Shown: in pieces, positions 34,599 through 44,262 of the stretch | Numbering within the stretch: the first letter of the stretch is position 1 | Layout: each line of letters starts with the position of its first letter | DNA from: Rhizobium nepotum 39/7 | GTDB taxonomy: Bacteria > Pseudomonadota > Alphaproteobacteria > Rhizobiales > Rhizobiaceae | Direction: 5' to 3' | DNA length: 64,000 nucleotides | NCBI RefSeq assembly: GCF_000949865.1 | Contig: NZ_JWJH01000019.1 | Coordinates: 124,001-188,000, forward strand | The notes under the pieces: model-generated | What the model was told of the DNA's origin: nothing | Databases searched by the model: none | Seen by the model: only the letters and a program-made list of their open reading frames with translations | Program-made: the position numbers and the translations under genes

Positions 34599-35888
34599 AT
34601 GATATTCCGCAAGACGCTTAGCGCCGCGCTGCTTGGCGCGATCATGTCCACCACTGCCTTCCACGGCGCATTCGCCGCCGATGACACGATCAAGGTCGGC
34701 GTGCTGCATTCGCTTTCCGGCACCATGGCGATTTCAGAGACGACGCTGAAGGACGCCATGCTGATGCTCATCGACGAGCAGAACAAGAAGGGCGGCGTTC
34801 TCGGCAAGAAACTGGAAGCCGTCGTGGTCGATCCGGCTTCGGACTGGCCGCTATTTGCCGAAAAGGCCCGCCAGCTGATTTCGCAGGACAAGGTCGCCGC
34901 CGTTTTCGGCTGCTGGACGTCTTCGTCGCGCAAATCCGTACTGCCGGTTTTCGAGGAGCTGAATTCCCTCCTGTTCTACCCCGTGCAGTATGAGGGTGAG
35001 GAATCCTCCCGCAACATCTTCTATACCGGTGCTGCGCCGAACCAGCAGGCCATTCCGGCCGTCGATTATCTCGCCAGCACCGAAGGCGTCGAGCGCTGGG
35101 TTCTGGCCGGCACGGACTATGTCTATCCGCAGACCACAAATAAGATCCTGAAGGCCTACCTGATGTCCAAGGGCGTCAAGGAAGAGGACATCATGATCAA
35201 CTACACGCCGTTCGGCCAGTCCGACTGGCAGACGATCGTGTCCGACATCAAGAAGTTCGGCTCGGCCGGCAAGAAGACCGCCGTGGTTTCCACCATCAAC
35301 GGCGATGCCAACGTGCCGTTCTACAAGGAACTGGCGAACCAGGGCATCAAGGCCGAGGATATTCCGGTCGTCGCCTTCTCGGTCGGCGAAGAAGAGCTGG
35401 CCGGTCTCGATACGACGCCGCTGGTCGGCCACCTTGCCGCCTGGAACTACTTCCAGTCCGTCGATACCGAGGTCAACGCCGAGTTCATCAAGACCTGGCA
35501 TGCGTTTACCAAGAACGACAAGCGCGTGACGAACGACCCGATGGAAGCCGCCTATATCGGCTTCAGCGCCTGGGTAAAGGCCGTGGAATCCGCCGGCACG
35601 ACCGATACGGACGCGGTTCTCGACAGCATCATCGGCGTTTCGGTGCCAAACCTTTCGGGCGGTTATTCCACCGTCATGCCTAACCACCACATCACCAAGC
35701 CGGTGCTGATCGGCGAAATCCAGGCCGACGGCCAGTTCGAAATCGTGCAGCAGACCCCGCAGGTCGTGGGCGACGAATGGTCCGACTACCTGCCGGATTC
35801 GAAGGACCTGATCTCGGATTGGCGCAAGCCGATGTCCTGCGGCAACTTCAATGTCGCCACGGGCAAGTGCGGCGGCAAGGGTAGCTGA
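34599..35888 (+). CDS. urtA: urea ABC transporter substrate-binding protein
   Basis: This 429-residue periplasmic protein has a signal peptide (LLGAIMSTTAFHGAFAAD) and the UrtA fold: TIKVGVLHSLSGTMAISETT, VFGCWTSSSRKSVLPVFEEL, LLFYPVQYEGEESSRNIFYT and NHHITKPVLIGEIQADGQFE. The family binds urea or short-chain amides. It heads the urt operon and is separated from urtB by repeat B3. Confidence 0.95.
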   Translation: MIFRKTLSAALLGAIMSTTAFHGAFAADDTIKVGVLHSLSGTMAISETTLKDAMLMLIDEQNKKGGVLGKKLEAVVVDPASDWPLFAEKARQLISQDKVAAVFGCWTSSSRKSVLPVFEELNSLLFYPVQYEGEESSRNIFYTGAAPNQQAIPAVDYLASTEGVERWVLAGTDYVYPQTTNKILKAYLMSKGVKEEDIMINYTPFGQSDWQTIVSDIKKFGSAGKKTAVVSTINGDANVPFYKELANQGIKAEDIPVVAFSVGEEELAGLDTTPLVGHLAAWNYFQSVDTEVNAEFIKTWHAFTKNDKRVTNDPMEAAYIGFSAWVKAVESAGTTDTDAVLDSIIGVSVPNLSGGYSTVMPNHHITKPVLIGEIQADGQFEIVQQTPQVVGDEWSDYLPDSKDLISDWRKPMSCGNFNVATGKCGGKGS

Positions 35889-35966
35889 TAAACGGGGACG
35901 GTTGCCGCCCCCTTGTTTGGGGGGCGGGCAATTTGTTCTCCGATAGTTGAAAACTGAGCCAGAACG

Positions 35967-36120
35967 CCCCCCTCTGCCCTGCCGGGCATCTCCCCCACAG
36001 GTGGGGAGATCGATTTGCGGCAAGGTTTCGCCCTTCTCGTCGTTCGAGATTGAGCAATGCAGGCGCGTCTTACCGATCTCCCTCCTTGTGGGGGAGATGT
36101 CCGGCAGGACAGAGGGGGGT
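35967..36120. repeat. family B repeat, copy B3, between urtA and urtB
   Basis: This 154-bp inverted repeat has its left arm with TGCCC-TGCC-GGGCA and its right arm with TGTCC-GGCA-GGACA. It occupies most of the 282-bp urtA-urtB gap, inside an operon. Confidence 0.9.
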
Positions 36121-36170
36121 GGCGGCACCCACAGACGGCGCTTTTACCGGAAACGCTCTAAGGAACCGAC

Positions 36171-37784
36171 ATGACGATCCGATCTTTTCTCGGAGCTGTT
36201 TTTTTCTGGCTCACCCTTGGGATCGCGGCCCAATCCGTGGCGCAAAGCGATCCGAAGGCGTTGATCGATGCGCTCGGCACTGCGGATTTCAAGCAGGCCG
36301 AAACTTTGATCGGCCAGATCGCCGCCACCGGCGATGCGCGGGTCGTGCCGGCGCTCGAGGCTTTCGCTTCGGGTGATCTTTACGTGCGCAAGACCGACAA
36401 TCTGGTTTTCATGACGCGGCCCGCCGGGTCCAACTTCACGCTGATCGATCCGCTGTCGGGCGAAAGTGCAGGCGAAGCGCCGAAGGCTACGGTTACCAAG
36501 ATCAGGGTCAATAATAATCTTCGCCGCGTCATTCGCGCCGCAATGGGCGGGCTGACCCTGCTCAGCCCGGAAAAATCCGTGCGACTTTCGGCGGCCGATG
36601 CCGTTCTGAAGGCACCGAGCGCGGAAAATCTCGAATTGCTGGAAACGGCCATCGCCAAGGAAACCGACAATGAAGTGCGGACCCGGATGGAGGAGGCGCG
36701 GGCCGTTTCGCTGCTTTCCTCCGACCGCCCGCTCGAACAGAAGAAAGACGCGATCGCGACCATCAAGAAGCTGGGCGGGCGCGACGCGATCGGCATTCTG
36801 ATGGCGGCGTCCGCTTCCGTCGATCCAAGCCTGAAACCCGATATCGACAGTGCGATATCAGGCATTCAAAGCTCGCTTGCGTTCTGGGACTACGCGCAGA
36901 ACATCTGGTACGGCCTGTCGCTCGGTTCCGTACTTCTGCTCGCCGCCATCGGCCTTGCCATCACCTTCGGCGTGATGGGCATCATCAACATGGCGCATGG
37001 CGAGATGGTGATGATCGGCGCTTACTCCACCTTCATGGTGCAGGAGGTGATCCGTTCGAATTTCCCCGGCCTGTTCGACTGGTCGCTGGCCATCGCTCTG
37101 CCCGTCGCCTTTCTGGTCACGGCCTTTGTCGGCCTCGTCATGGAACGCGGCGTCATCCGCTTCCTTTACGGGCGACCGCTGGAGACGCTGCTGGCCACCT
37201 GGGGCATCTCGCTGATGCTGCAACAGGGCGTGCGCTCCATCTTCGGCCCGACCAATCGCGAAGTCGGCAGCCCCGGCTGGATGTCGGGTTCCTTCAGCGT
37301 CGGTTACCTCAATTTCACCTGGAACCGGGTGTGGATCGTCTGCTTCTCGCTGTCGGTGTTCTTCGCGCTGCTGGTGCTCCTGAAGCGCTCCTCCTTCGGC
37401 CTGCAGATGCGCGCCGTGACCCAGAACCGCCGCATGGCCTCCTCCATGGGCATTCGCACGCCCTGGGTGGATGCCTTCACCTTCGCGCTCGGTTCCGGCG
37501 TTGCCGGCCTTGCGGGCGTGGCGCTTTCGCAGATCGACAATGTCTCGCCCAATCTCGGCCAGAGCTACATCATCGACAGTTTCATGGTGGTGGTGTTCGG
37601 CGGTGTCGGCAATCTCTGGGGAACGCTGGTCGGCGCGCTGTCTCTCGGCGTGCTCAACAAGTTCCTTGAGCCGACTGTCGGCGCCGTGCTCGGCAAGATC
37701 CTCGTGCTCGTCCTCATCATCCTGTTCATCCAGAAGCGGCCGCGTGGTCTCTTCGCACTCAAGGGAAGGGCGATCGAAGCATGA
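36171..37784 (+). CDS. urtB: urea ABC transporter permease UrtB
   Basis: This 537-residue protein has a signal-like N-terminus (SFLGAVFFWLTLGIAAQSVA) and a ~220-residue extracytoplasmic region of helical repeats (FKQAETLIGQIAATGDARVV). A LivH-like membrane domain from ~240 follows (LGSVLLLAAIGLAITFGVMG, GIINMAHGEMVMIGAYSTFM, MRAVTQNRRMASSMGIRTPW). The long N-terminal domain is a known feature of many proteobacterial UrtB proteins. The stop overlaps urtC (ATGA). Confidence 0.94.
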   Translation: MTIRSFLGAVFFWLTLGIAAQSVAQSDPKALIDALGTADFKQAETLIGQIAATGDARVVPALEAFASGDLYVRKTDNLVFMTRPAGSNFTLIDPLSGESAGEAPKATVTKIRVNNNLRRVIRAAMGGLTLLSPEKSVRLSAADAVLKAPSAENLELLETAIAKETDNEVRTRMEEARAVSLLSSDRPLEQKKDAIATIKKLGGRDAIGILMAASASVDPSLKPDIDSAISGIQSSLAFWDYAQNIWYGLSLGSVLLLAAIGLAITFGVMGIINMAHGEMVMIGAYSTFMVQEVIRSNFPGLFDWSLAIALPVAFLVTAFVGLVMERGVIRFLYGRPLETLLATWGISLMLQQGVRSIFGPTNREVGSPGWMSGSFSVGYLNFTWNRVWIVCFSLSVFFALLVLLKRSSFGLQMRAVTQNRRMASSMGIRTPWVDAFTFALGSGVAGLAGVALSQIDNVSPNLGQSYIIDSFMVVVFGGVGNLWGTLVGALSLGVLNKFLEPTVGAVLGKILVLVLIILFIQKRPRGLFALKGRAIEA

Positions 37785-38959
37785 TTACCGGCTTCCTCCT
37801 GCGCGCGCTCGATCGCCGCATTTCCATCGCCATCGCCATCATCCTGGCCATCGCCGTGCTGGTGCCCGCCTCCAACCTGTTGCTGCCGGCTGACAGCGCA
37901 TTCCGTATCCCCACCTACATCATGTCGATGCTCGGCAAATATCTGGCCTATGCGCTGCTCGCGCTGGCGCTTGATCTGGTCTGGGGTTATTGCGGCATTC
38001 TCTCGCTTGGCCACGCCGCCTTCTTCGCGCTCGGCGGTTATGCCATGGGCATGTATCTGATGCGGCAGATCGGCACGCGCGGCGTCTACGGCCATCCCGT
38101 GCTGCCGGATTTCATGGTGTTCCTCAACTGGAAGGAACTGCCGTGGTTCTGGCACGGCTTCGACATGTTCTGGTTTGCGGCGCTGATGGTGCTGGTGGTG
38201 CCGGGTCTTCTCGCCTTCGTGTTCGGCTGGTTTGCCTTCCGCTCGCGCGTCAACGGCGTTTATCTCTCCATCATCACCCAGGCCATGACCTACGCCCTGC
38301 TGCTTGCCTTCTTCCGCAACGACATGGGCTTCGGCGGCAATAATGGGCTGACCGATTTCAAGGACATTCTCGGCTTTTCCGTGCAGGCGGACGGCACCCG
38401 TGCCGTGCTGTTTGCCATGACGGCGGTGATGCTCGCGATCTCGCTGCTGATCGCGTCCGGCATCGTCAATTCCAAATTCGGCAAGGTGCTGGTGGGCGTG
38501 CGTGACGCTGAAAGCCGGGTGCGCTTCCTCGGTTTCCGGGTGGAAAACATCAAGCTCTTTACCTTCGTCGTCTCGGCCATGATGGCGGGCATTGCCGGCG
38601 CGCTGTTCGTGCCGCAGGTCGGCATCATCAATCCGGGCGAATTTTCTCCCGCCAATTCCATTGAAGTAGTGGTGTGGACGGCGGTGGGCGGGCGCGGCAC
38701 GCTGATCGGGCCGATCATCGGCGCTATTCTGGTCAATGGCGGCAAGAGCTATTTCACCGGCGCTTTCCCCGAATTCTGGCTGTTTGCGCTGGGTGGCCTG
38801 TTCATCGCGGTGACGCTGTTCTTCCCGAAGGGCATCGTCGGCACCGTGCAGCATTATCTGGCCGGACGTCGCGAAAAACGCATCGCGCGGGCGGCGAGCA
38901 AGGCCGCGCAGCCGGGCAATGACGGTGCCGCGACAGTGTCCCAACAGGCGGCGGAGTGA
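37781..38959 (+). CDS. urtC: urea ABC transporter permease UrtC
   Basis: This 392-residue second permease is LivM-like: LALDLVWGYCGILSLGHAAF, ALGGYAMGMYLMRQI, FGGNNGLTDFKDILGF and GVRDAESRVRFLGFRVENIK (coupling helix). About ten membrane helices are visible. It overlaps urtB by 4 nt and ends 7 nt before urtD. Confidence 0.95.
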   Translation: MITGFLLRALDRRISIAIAIILAIAVLVPASNLLLPADSAFRIPTYIMSMLGKYLAYALLALALDLVWGYCGILSLGHAAFFALGGYAMGMYLMRQIGTRGVYGHPVLPDFMVFLNWKELPWFWHGFDMFWFAALMVLVVPGLLAFVFGWFAFRSRVNGVYLSIITQAMTYALLLAFFRNDMGFGGNNGLTDFKDILGFSVQADGTRAVLFAMTAVMLAISLLIASGIVNSKFGKVLVGVRDAESRVRFLGFRVENIKLFTFVVSAMMAGIAGALFVPQVGIINPGEFSPANSIEVVVWTAVGGRGTLIGPIIGAILVNGGKSYFTGAFPEFWLFALGGLFIAVTLFFPKGIVGTVQHYLAGRREKRIARAASKAAQPGNDGAATVSQQAAE

Positions 38960-38966
38960 GACGGAT

Positions 38967-39728
38967 ATGAACACGATTTCCGAAAACAGAACCAAAAGCC
39001 TGCTTTATCTGGATGGCGTTTCCGTCTCCTTCGATGGGTTCAGGGCGCTCAATTCTCTTTCCTTCGTGGTGGAGCCGGGCGAGCTTCGCGCCATCATCGG
39101 CCCGAATGGTGCGGGCAAGACGACGATGATGGATATCATCACCGGCAAGACGAGGCCGGATAGCGGCACGGTGCTGTTCGAAGACAGCGTCGATCTCACG
39201 AAAAAGGACGAGGCGGATATCGCCCAGCTCGGCATCGGCCGGAAATTTCAGAAGCCGACGGTGTTTGAAAGCCACACCGTCTGGGACAATCTGGAACTGG
39301 CGCTGAACCGCAAGCGCGGTGTTTTCGCCACGCTGTTCTACCGGCTGACGGAAGAGGACAAGGCGCGCATCGAGGAAATCCTCGCCACCGTGCGCCTCAG
39401 CCACCGCCGCAGCGATCTTGCCGCCAATCTCTCGCACGGTCAGAAACAATGGCTGGAAATCGGCATGCTCTTGGCGCAAGAGCCGAAGCTGCTGCTGGTG
39501 GACGAGCCGGTGGCCGGCATGACGGATGCGGAGACAGCCGAGACCGCCGTGCTTCTGAAAGAAATCGCCAAGACCCGGTCGGTGGTGGTGGTGGAGCACG
39601 ACATGGGCTTCATCCGCGAGTTGGGCGTGAAGGTGACGTGTCTGGCCGAAGGCTCGGTGCTCGCCGAAGGGTCGATCGATTTCGTGTCCAGCGATCCGAA
39701 GGTGATCGAGAATTATCTGGGGCGGTGA
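38967..39728 (+). CDS. urtD: urea ABC transporter ATPase UrtD
   Basis: This 253-residue ATPase has Walker A GPNGAGKTT, signature LSHGQKQWLEIGMLL and Walker B LLLVDEPVAGMTD; VVVVEHDMGFIR carries the switch His. ELAL-NRKRGVF is a UrtD-type insertion. The ATG at 38967 is chosen, with GGAG ~11 nt upstream; the in-frame extension lies within urtC and lacks family sequence. Confidence 0.95.
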   Translation: MNTISENRTKSLLYLDGVSVSFDGFRALNSLSFVVEPGELRAIIGPNGAGKTTMMDIITGKTRPDSGTVLFEDSVDLTKKDEADIAQLGIGRKFQKPTVFESHTVWDNLELALNRKRGVFATLFYRLTEEDKARIEEILATVRLSHRRSDLAANLSHGQKQWLEIGMLLAQEPKLLLVDEPVAGMTDAETAETAVLLKEIAKTRSVVVVEHDMGFIRELGVKVTCLAEGSVLAEGSIDFVSSDPKVIENYLGR

Positions 39729-39750
39729 TGGAAGCGTCTGCGTTGGCCAT

Positions 39751-39904
39751 ACCCCCCTCTGCCCTGCCGGGCATCTCCCCCTCAAGGGGGGAGATCAGAT
39801 GCCGCACCCGCTCGCTCCATCGCCAAGGTGTTATGGGGCAGGGTGTCGGCCGCTTGCCGATCTCCCCCCTTGTGGGGGAGATGCCCGGCAGGGCAGAGGG
39901 GGGT
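39751..39904. repeat. family B repeat, copy B4, between urtD and urtE
   Basis: This 154-bp inverted repeat has arms ACCCCCCTCTGCCCTGCC and GGCAGGGCAGAGGGGGGT, with a centre unlike the other copies. It fills the urtD-urtE gap, 35 bp before the urtE start. Confidence 0.9.
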
Positions 39905-39939
39905 AGCGCCTCCCACCAATGCGCCAATGGAGTTTCACC

Positions 39940-40635
39940 ATGCTGAACGTCGAAAACATCAACCTCCACTACGGCGCGGCACAAGCCCTGCGCGGCGTGT
40001 CGCTCACGGCAGAGATGGGCAAAATCACCTGTGTTCTCGGTCGCAATGGTGTGGGCAAAAGCTCGCTGCTGCGCGCCGTTACCGGTCAGCATGCCATCAG
40101 TGGCGGGTCGATCAGCTTCGAAGGGGCGGCACTGGATGGGCTGGCGCCCTATCATCGGGCCAAGCGCGGCGTCGGTTACGTGCCGCAGGGTCGTGAAATC
40201 TTCCCGCTGCTCAGCGTGCAGGAGAACCTCGAAAGCGGTTATGCGCCGTTGCCGCGCAAGGAGCGTTTCATTCCCGACGATATTTTCAGCCTGTTTCCGG
40301 TGCTGCAAACCATGCTGGGCAGGCGCGGCGGCGATCTCTCCGGCGGGCAGCAGCAGCAGCTGGCAATCGGCCGGGCGCTGGTGACGCGGCCGAAAATTCT
40401 GGTCCTCGACGAGCCGACCGAGGGCATCCAGCCGTCGATCATCAAGGATATCGGCCGGGCGATCAAATATCTGCGCGATTCAACCGGCATGGCCATTCTG
40501 CTCGTCGAGCAATATCTGGATTTCTGCCGCGAGCTTGCCGACTATGTCTACATCATGGACCGGGGCGAGATCGTGCATGAGGGGCTTGCCGAAACACTGG
40601 ATACGCCCGAGGCACGGCGTCATCTGACAGTATAA
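39940..40635 (+). CDS. urtE: urea ABC transporter ATPase UrtE
   Basis: This 231-residue ATPase has Walker A GRNGVGKSS, signature LSGGQQQQLAIGRAL and Walker B ILVLDEPTEGIQPS. LLVEQYLDFCRELADYVYIM follows. The GIQPS pattern is characteristic of UrtE. The ATG at 39940 has GGAG 8 nt upstream. It is separated from urtD by repeat B4 but is surely the same functional unit. Confidence 0.95.
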   Translation: MLNVENINLHYGAAQALRGVSLTAEMGKITCVLGRNGVGKSSLLRAVTGQHAISGGSISFEGAALDGLAPYHRAKRGVGYVPQGREIFPLLSVQENLESGYAPLPRKERFIPDDIFSLFPVLQTMLGRRGGDLSGGQQQQLAIGRALVTRPKILVLDEPTEGIQPSIIKDIGRAIKYLRDSTGMAILLVEQYLDFCRELADYVYIMDRGEIVHEGLAETLDTPEARRHLTV

Positions 40636-40886
40636 TTCGAGACTAAACCGGCGCGCGCCGATCACGGCGTGCAAACGGCCGATTAATATTTTGAAAGCCT
40701 ATGCGCCTCTGCATGGCTTTCATGCTTGATTTAACATTTCATTGAATAAAAGCCTGTGATATTGGCAGCGGAAATGCTGCATGCGAGACACAGGAAAAGT
40801 CTATTCGCACGCCGCGACAGTTGATCCCTTACATTCCATGCACGTCCGACGTATCGTCGGAGAAATAGTGCCAAAAAGGCGTGTCA
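40636..40886. other. gap urtE - esterase, with stem-loop
   Basis: No gene is seen. An imperfect stem-loop, TGAAAGCCTATGC/GCATGGCTTTCA, lies at 40692-40722. A candidate sigma-54 promoter follows at 40763. Confidence 0.4.
40763..40778 (+). promoter_or_regulatory. candidate sigma-54 promoter before the esterase-ureD-urease genes
   Basis: TGGCAGC-GGAA-ATGCT matches TGGCACG-RNNN-TTGCW at 10 of 13 defined positions, with GG and GC correctly spaced. It lies ~110 bp before the esterase start, whose 3' end contains the ureD start, so it could drive the urease operon. Confidence 0.4.
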
Positions 40887-42140
40887 ATGCATCAAGACTT
40901 TGCCCCTGGCCGGGCCGTCCGGCTGTTCCGCTCCGTCCGCACCCTCGTTCTGGGCCTTGCGATATGCGCGAGCGTTGGCGCCGCAGCGTCGGCATCGACC
41001 TGCGGTCAGGTTTCCGGACCCGGCATGGCGCCGGGCAGGCATGATTTTTCCATTCTCTCCAGTGGTCAAAAACGCGACGGCGTCTATTTCGTTCCCTCTG
41101 CCTATGACGGAAAAAAGCCGTTGCCGGTGGTGTTCGATTTCCACGGTTCCAACAGCAATCCGCACGGCCAGCTGAACCGCAGCGGCTGGGACAAGCTTGC
41201 CGAGCGCGACGGCCTTGTCGTGGTGGCGCTGGCGGGCAGCCTCAATGGCGAAATGCCCGGCACCCATGCCTGGAACGTTCCGGGCGTCACCACGCGCCCC
41301 GGTGGGCTGGACGAGGTGAGTTTCATTCGCGATACGATCGACATGGTGAAGGGCAAGTTCTGCGTCGACGAGGAGCGTTTTTACGGTTCCGGTTATTCCG
41401 GCGGCGGGCGCATGCTGTCGCAATTCATCTGCAACGGCAGCGCGGATTTTACCGCCGCCGGCTTCGTCGCGTCGCTGCGTGCCGGTTATCCGCTGGAGAC
41501 CGAGGGCAAATGGGGACCGGATGCGGCAAGCTGCAAGCCGGCGCGGCCGATGTCGATCATCGCCTTTGCCGGGTTGAAGGATCCCGCCAATCCCTATCAG
41601 GGCGGCGGCAAGTCCTATTGGCAATATGGCGGCGAGACGGCGCTGAAGCGCTGGGCCGAAATTGACGGCTGCAAGGGCGGCGCAAAAAGCAGGACGGGCG
41701 AGAGTTTCACCCTCAATTCCTACGATGTCTGCAAGGGCGGCGCGCGCATCCAGTCCTATCTTATCGAGAATTGGGACCATGCCTGGCCGCGCGCCACCAT
41801 GAAGGCGGAAGTGCTGGCCGCCAGCGCCGTCCTCACCCGCAAACCGGGCGGCGAACAGACGCCGAAGGCGGAACCCGCCGTGGAGCGCAAGATGCCCACA
41901 GGTGAAGTGACGCGCACGGTTGATGCAGCGGAAAGAATGTGGGACTTCTTCCGCAACACGGAAGGACAGCTGGTGGTGGACGCCGTTGTCAAAAAGGATT
42001 GCGGCGCCAAGGCCGGGTCCGCTTCCGCAACCGCTTCGGAGACCGCGTGCAGCCAGAACAGCAAGTCATCCGCCCTTCCGGTATCCAAGACGCTGAACCT
42101 GTCCGGCAGCAACGCGCCCGTGGCAGAGGACGCATTGTAA
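40887..42140 (+). CDS. secreted esterase, PHB depolymerase/feruloyl esterase-like
   Basis: This 417-residue exported hydrolase has a signal peptide ([19 protein letters not shown]). The esterase core shows [20 protein letters not shown] (oxyanion HGxxxN), nucleophile [18 protein letters not shown] (Ser in GYSGG) and a late NWDHAWPR for the catalytic His. The C-terminal ~110 residues are Lys/Ala/Ser-rich and not family-like. COG3509-type enzymes cleave polyhydroxybutyrate or acetyl/feruloyl esters. Its 3' end overlaps ureD by 94 nt in another frame. Confidence 0.83.
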   Translation: MHQDFAPGRAVRLFRSVRTLVLGLAICASVGAAASASTCGQVSGPGMAPGRHDFSILSSGQKRDGVYFVPSAYDGKKPLPVVFDFHGSNSNPHGQLNRSGWDKLAERDGLVVVALAGSLNGEMPGTHAWNVPGVTTRPGGLDEVSFIRDTIDMVKGKFCVDEERFYGSGYSGGGRMLSQFICNGSADFTAAGFVASLRAGYPLETEGKWGPDAASCKPARPMSIIAFAGLKDPANPYQGGGKSYWQYGGETALKRWAEIDGCKGGAKSRTGESFTLNSYDVCKGGARIQSYLIENWDHAWPRATMKAEVLAASAVLTRKPGGEQTPKAEPAVERKMPTGEVTRTVDAAERMWDFFRNTEGQLVVDAVVKKDCGAKAGSASATASETACSQNSKSSALPVSKTLNLSGSNAPVAEDAL

Positions 42141-42898
42141 CCAAGGCAGTCGAAGGGCGCAGCCGGCTGGACCAGTTGTTTCAGGAAGGTTGCGCCAAGA
42201 TCCGCCTGCCGGATACGTTTTCCAATGAGATCGAGGCTATTCTCATCAATTCCTCCGGCGGTTTGACCGGCGGAGATGAAATCGAGTGGCAGGCGGTTGC
42301 CGGTGCCGGCACATCGCTGGTGGTGACGACGCAAGCCTGCGAGAAGGTCTACAAGGCATCCTCCGGAACCGCCACCGTCACCGCCCGCGCTACCGCCGGG
42401 CCGGGTGCGAGATTGCACTGGCTGCCGCAGGAAACCATTCTTTTCGATCGCGCATCGCTGACCCGCAGGCTGGAAGCCGATCTCGACGCATCTTCCGAAT
42501 TCATCGCCGTCGAAGCTGTGCTGCTCGGGCGTCAGGCCATGGGCGAGGCCATGGAGCATGGCCTGTTCCGGGATCGCTGGCGCATTCGCCATGGCGGCCG
42601 GCTGGTGCATGCCGAAGAGCTGCTGCTTGCGGGCGAAGTGGCGGAACTGACCGCGAAACCGGCGGTGCTTGCCGGCCAGGTGGCCTTCGCCACGCTTCTC
42701 TATATCGGGCCTCTGGCCGAGGCGCTTTTGCCTAAAATCCGGGCTATTGCCGGGGAAAGCGGCGGCGCCAGCGAATGGCAGGGCAAGCTTGTCGTGCGCG
42801 TTTCCGCCACTGACGGTTTCTCCCTCAGAAAAATACTTTTTCCGATCATTTCGCTCTTGCGAAACGGTGCGCCAGTGCCGAAAGTCTGGAATCTGTAA
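42047..42898 (+). CDS. ureD: urease accessory protein UreD
   Basis: UreD is the scaffold that binds apo-urease and recruits UreF and UreG for nickel insertion. The 283 residues show [78 protein letters not shown] and [10 protein letters not shown]-type sequence. A GTG start at 42047 is inferred from GGAG at 42038-42041 with 5-nt spacing. It places the start inside the esterase gene. Confidence 0.92.
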   Translation: MQPEQQVIRPSGIQDAEPVRQQRARGRGRIVTKAVEGRSRLDQLFQEGCAKIRLPDTFSNEIEAILINSSGGLTGGDEIEWQAVAGAGTSLVVTTQACEKVYKASSGTATVTARATAGPGARLHWLPQETILFDRASLTRRLEADLDASSEFIAVEAVLLGRQAMGEAMEHGLFRDRWRIRHGGRLVHAEELLLAGEVAELTAKPAVLAGQVAFATLLYIGPLAEALLPKIRAIAGESGGASEWQGKLVVRVSATDGFSLRKILFPIISLLRNGAPVPKVWNL

Positions 42899-43007
42899 AG
42901 CTCCGGATTGCCGGTTATCGGCAACGTCCGGGGTCTGTCAAACAAGTCGGATTTTGCCCCGGAACGTTACCGGTAAAAGGGGCTGATGCGAAAGCTGCGG
43001 GACGACG

Positions 43008-43310
43008 ATGAACCTTACTCCGAGAGAAAAAGACAAGCTGCTGATTTCCATGGCCGCCATGGTGGCGCGCCGCCGGCTGGAGCGTGGCGTGAAGCTGAAC
43101 TATCCCGAAGCGATTGCGCTGATTAGCGATTTCGTGGTCGAGGGTGCGCGCGATGGCCGTGCCGTGGCCGACCTGATGGAAGCCGGCGCGCATGTCATTT
43201 CCCGCGATCAGGTGATGGAAGGTATCGCCGAGATGATCCATGATGTGCAGGTGGAGGCGACGTTTCCTGATGGCACCAAGCTTGTGACCGTTCACGAACC
43301 GATACGGTAA
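43008..43310 (+). CDS. ureA: urease gamma subunit
   Basis: This 100-residue structural subunit ([51 protein letters not shown]-type [15 protein letters not shown]) is full length. It assembles with UreB and UreC into the cytoplasmic nickel enzyme that splits urea to ammonia and carbamate. Confidence 0.98.
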   Translation: MNLTPREKDKLLISMAAMVARRRLERGVKLNYPEAIALISDFVVEGARDGRAVADLMEAGAHVISRDQVMEGIAEMIHDVQVEATFPDGTKLVTVHEPIR

Positions 43311-43320
43311 GGGGGCAGAT

Positions 43321-43575
43321 ATGGCGCTGGAACTTCGGCCCAATTGCGAATGCTGCGACCGGGATTTGCCGCCCGCGAGCGAGGCGATGATCTGCTCGTT
43401 CGAATGCACCTTCTGCGCCGATTGCGCGACGGATGTGCTTCACGGAGCCTGCCCGAATTGCGGCGGTGAGCTGGTTCGCAGGCCCATCCGCCCCTTGGCC
43501 AAGCTCGTCAACAATCCGGCATCGACGAAGCGGGTCCTGAAGGCCGAAGGCTGCGCGACAGTCACGGCCGCTTGA
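43321..43575 (+). CDS. DUF1272 small zinc-ribbon-like protein
   Basis: This 84-residue protein has a dense cysteine pattern: [39 protein letters not shown]. It fits the DUF1272 family, probably a zinc-binding fold. It lies between ureA and ureB, in the same direction with 10-20 nt gaps, so it is co-transcribed with urease. Its function is unknown; a metal-handling role is only suggested by the cysteines. Confidence 0.88.
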   Translation: MALELRPNCECCDRDLPPASEAMICSFECTFCADCATDVLHGACPNCGGELVRRPIRPLAKLVNNPASTKRVLKAEGCATVTAA

Positions 43576-43595
43576 GAGAGATAAAGGGGAGCACC

Positions 43596-43901
43596 ATGAA
43601 ACCAGGCGAAATCATTGCCGCAGAAGGCACCATCGAACTCAACGCCGGCCAGCCGACGGTGACGATCGAGGTGGCCAATACCGGAGACCGGCCGGTTCAG
43701 GTGGGCAGCCACTACCATTTCTTCGAGACCAATGCGGGTCTGGTCTTCGACCGCGACAAGGTTCGCGGCATGCGTCTCGATATTCCGGCGGGAACTGCGG
43801 TTCGTTTCGAACCCGGCCAGAAGCGGGAAGTGACGCTGGTGCCGCTTGCCGGCAAACGCGAGGTTTACGGTTTTCGTCAACAGATCATGGGGAAGCTCTG
43901 A
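43596..43901 (+). CDS. ureB: urease beta subunit
   Basis: This 101-residue structural subunit ([72 protein letters not shown]) is complete. The ATG at 43596 follows GGGAG and removes eight non-family residues of the upstream extension. The next gene begins 2 nt after the stop. Confidence 0.98.
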   Translation: MKPGEIIAAEGTIELNAGQPTVTIEVANTGDRPVQVGSHYHFFETNAGLVFDRDKVRGMRLDIPAGTAVRFEPGQKREVTLVPLAGKREVYGFRQQIMGKL

Positions 43902-43902
43902 C

Positions 43903-44259
43903 ATGGCCACGGCGCATTATCATGGAAGCTGCCAGTGCGGCGACGTCAGCTTCGAGGTCGATGCCGATCTCGACCACACCGTTGTGTGCAATTGCTCGCG
44001 CTGCAAGCGCCTCGGCTCGACGCTTGCCTTTGCGCCGCGTGACAAGTTCACCCTGCTTTCCGGCGAGGACAAGCTGACGGAATATCTGTTCAACAAACAC
44101 CACATCCGTCATCTCTTCTGCTCCACCTGCGGCATTGAAAGTTTTGCCTATGCCGACGGGCCGGACGGAACGCCGATGGTGGCGGTGAATGCCAATTGTC
44201 TCGATGGTGTCGATCCGCGTGCGCTGAAGCCGCAGGCTTTCGATGGCGCGGCTGCCTGA
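43903..44259 (+). CDS. GFA/CENP-V-family zinc protein
   Basis: This 118-residue protein has the glutathione-dependent formaldehyde-activating (GFA) zinc motifs: GSCQCGDVSFEVD, VVCNCSRCKRLG and LFCSTCGIESFAY. The family is broad and most members have no proven reaction. It is packed 2 nt after ureB and 3 nt before the next gene, in the urease operon. Confidence 0.9.
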   Translation: MATAHYHGSCQCGDVSFEVDADLDHTVVCNCSRCKRLGSTLAFAPRDKFTLLSGEDKLTEYLFNKHHIRHLFCSTCGIESFAYADGPDGTPMVAVNANCLDGVDPRALKPQAFDGAAA

Positions 44260-44262
44260 GCG

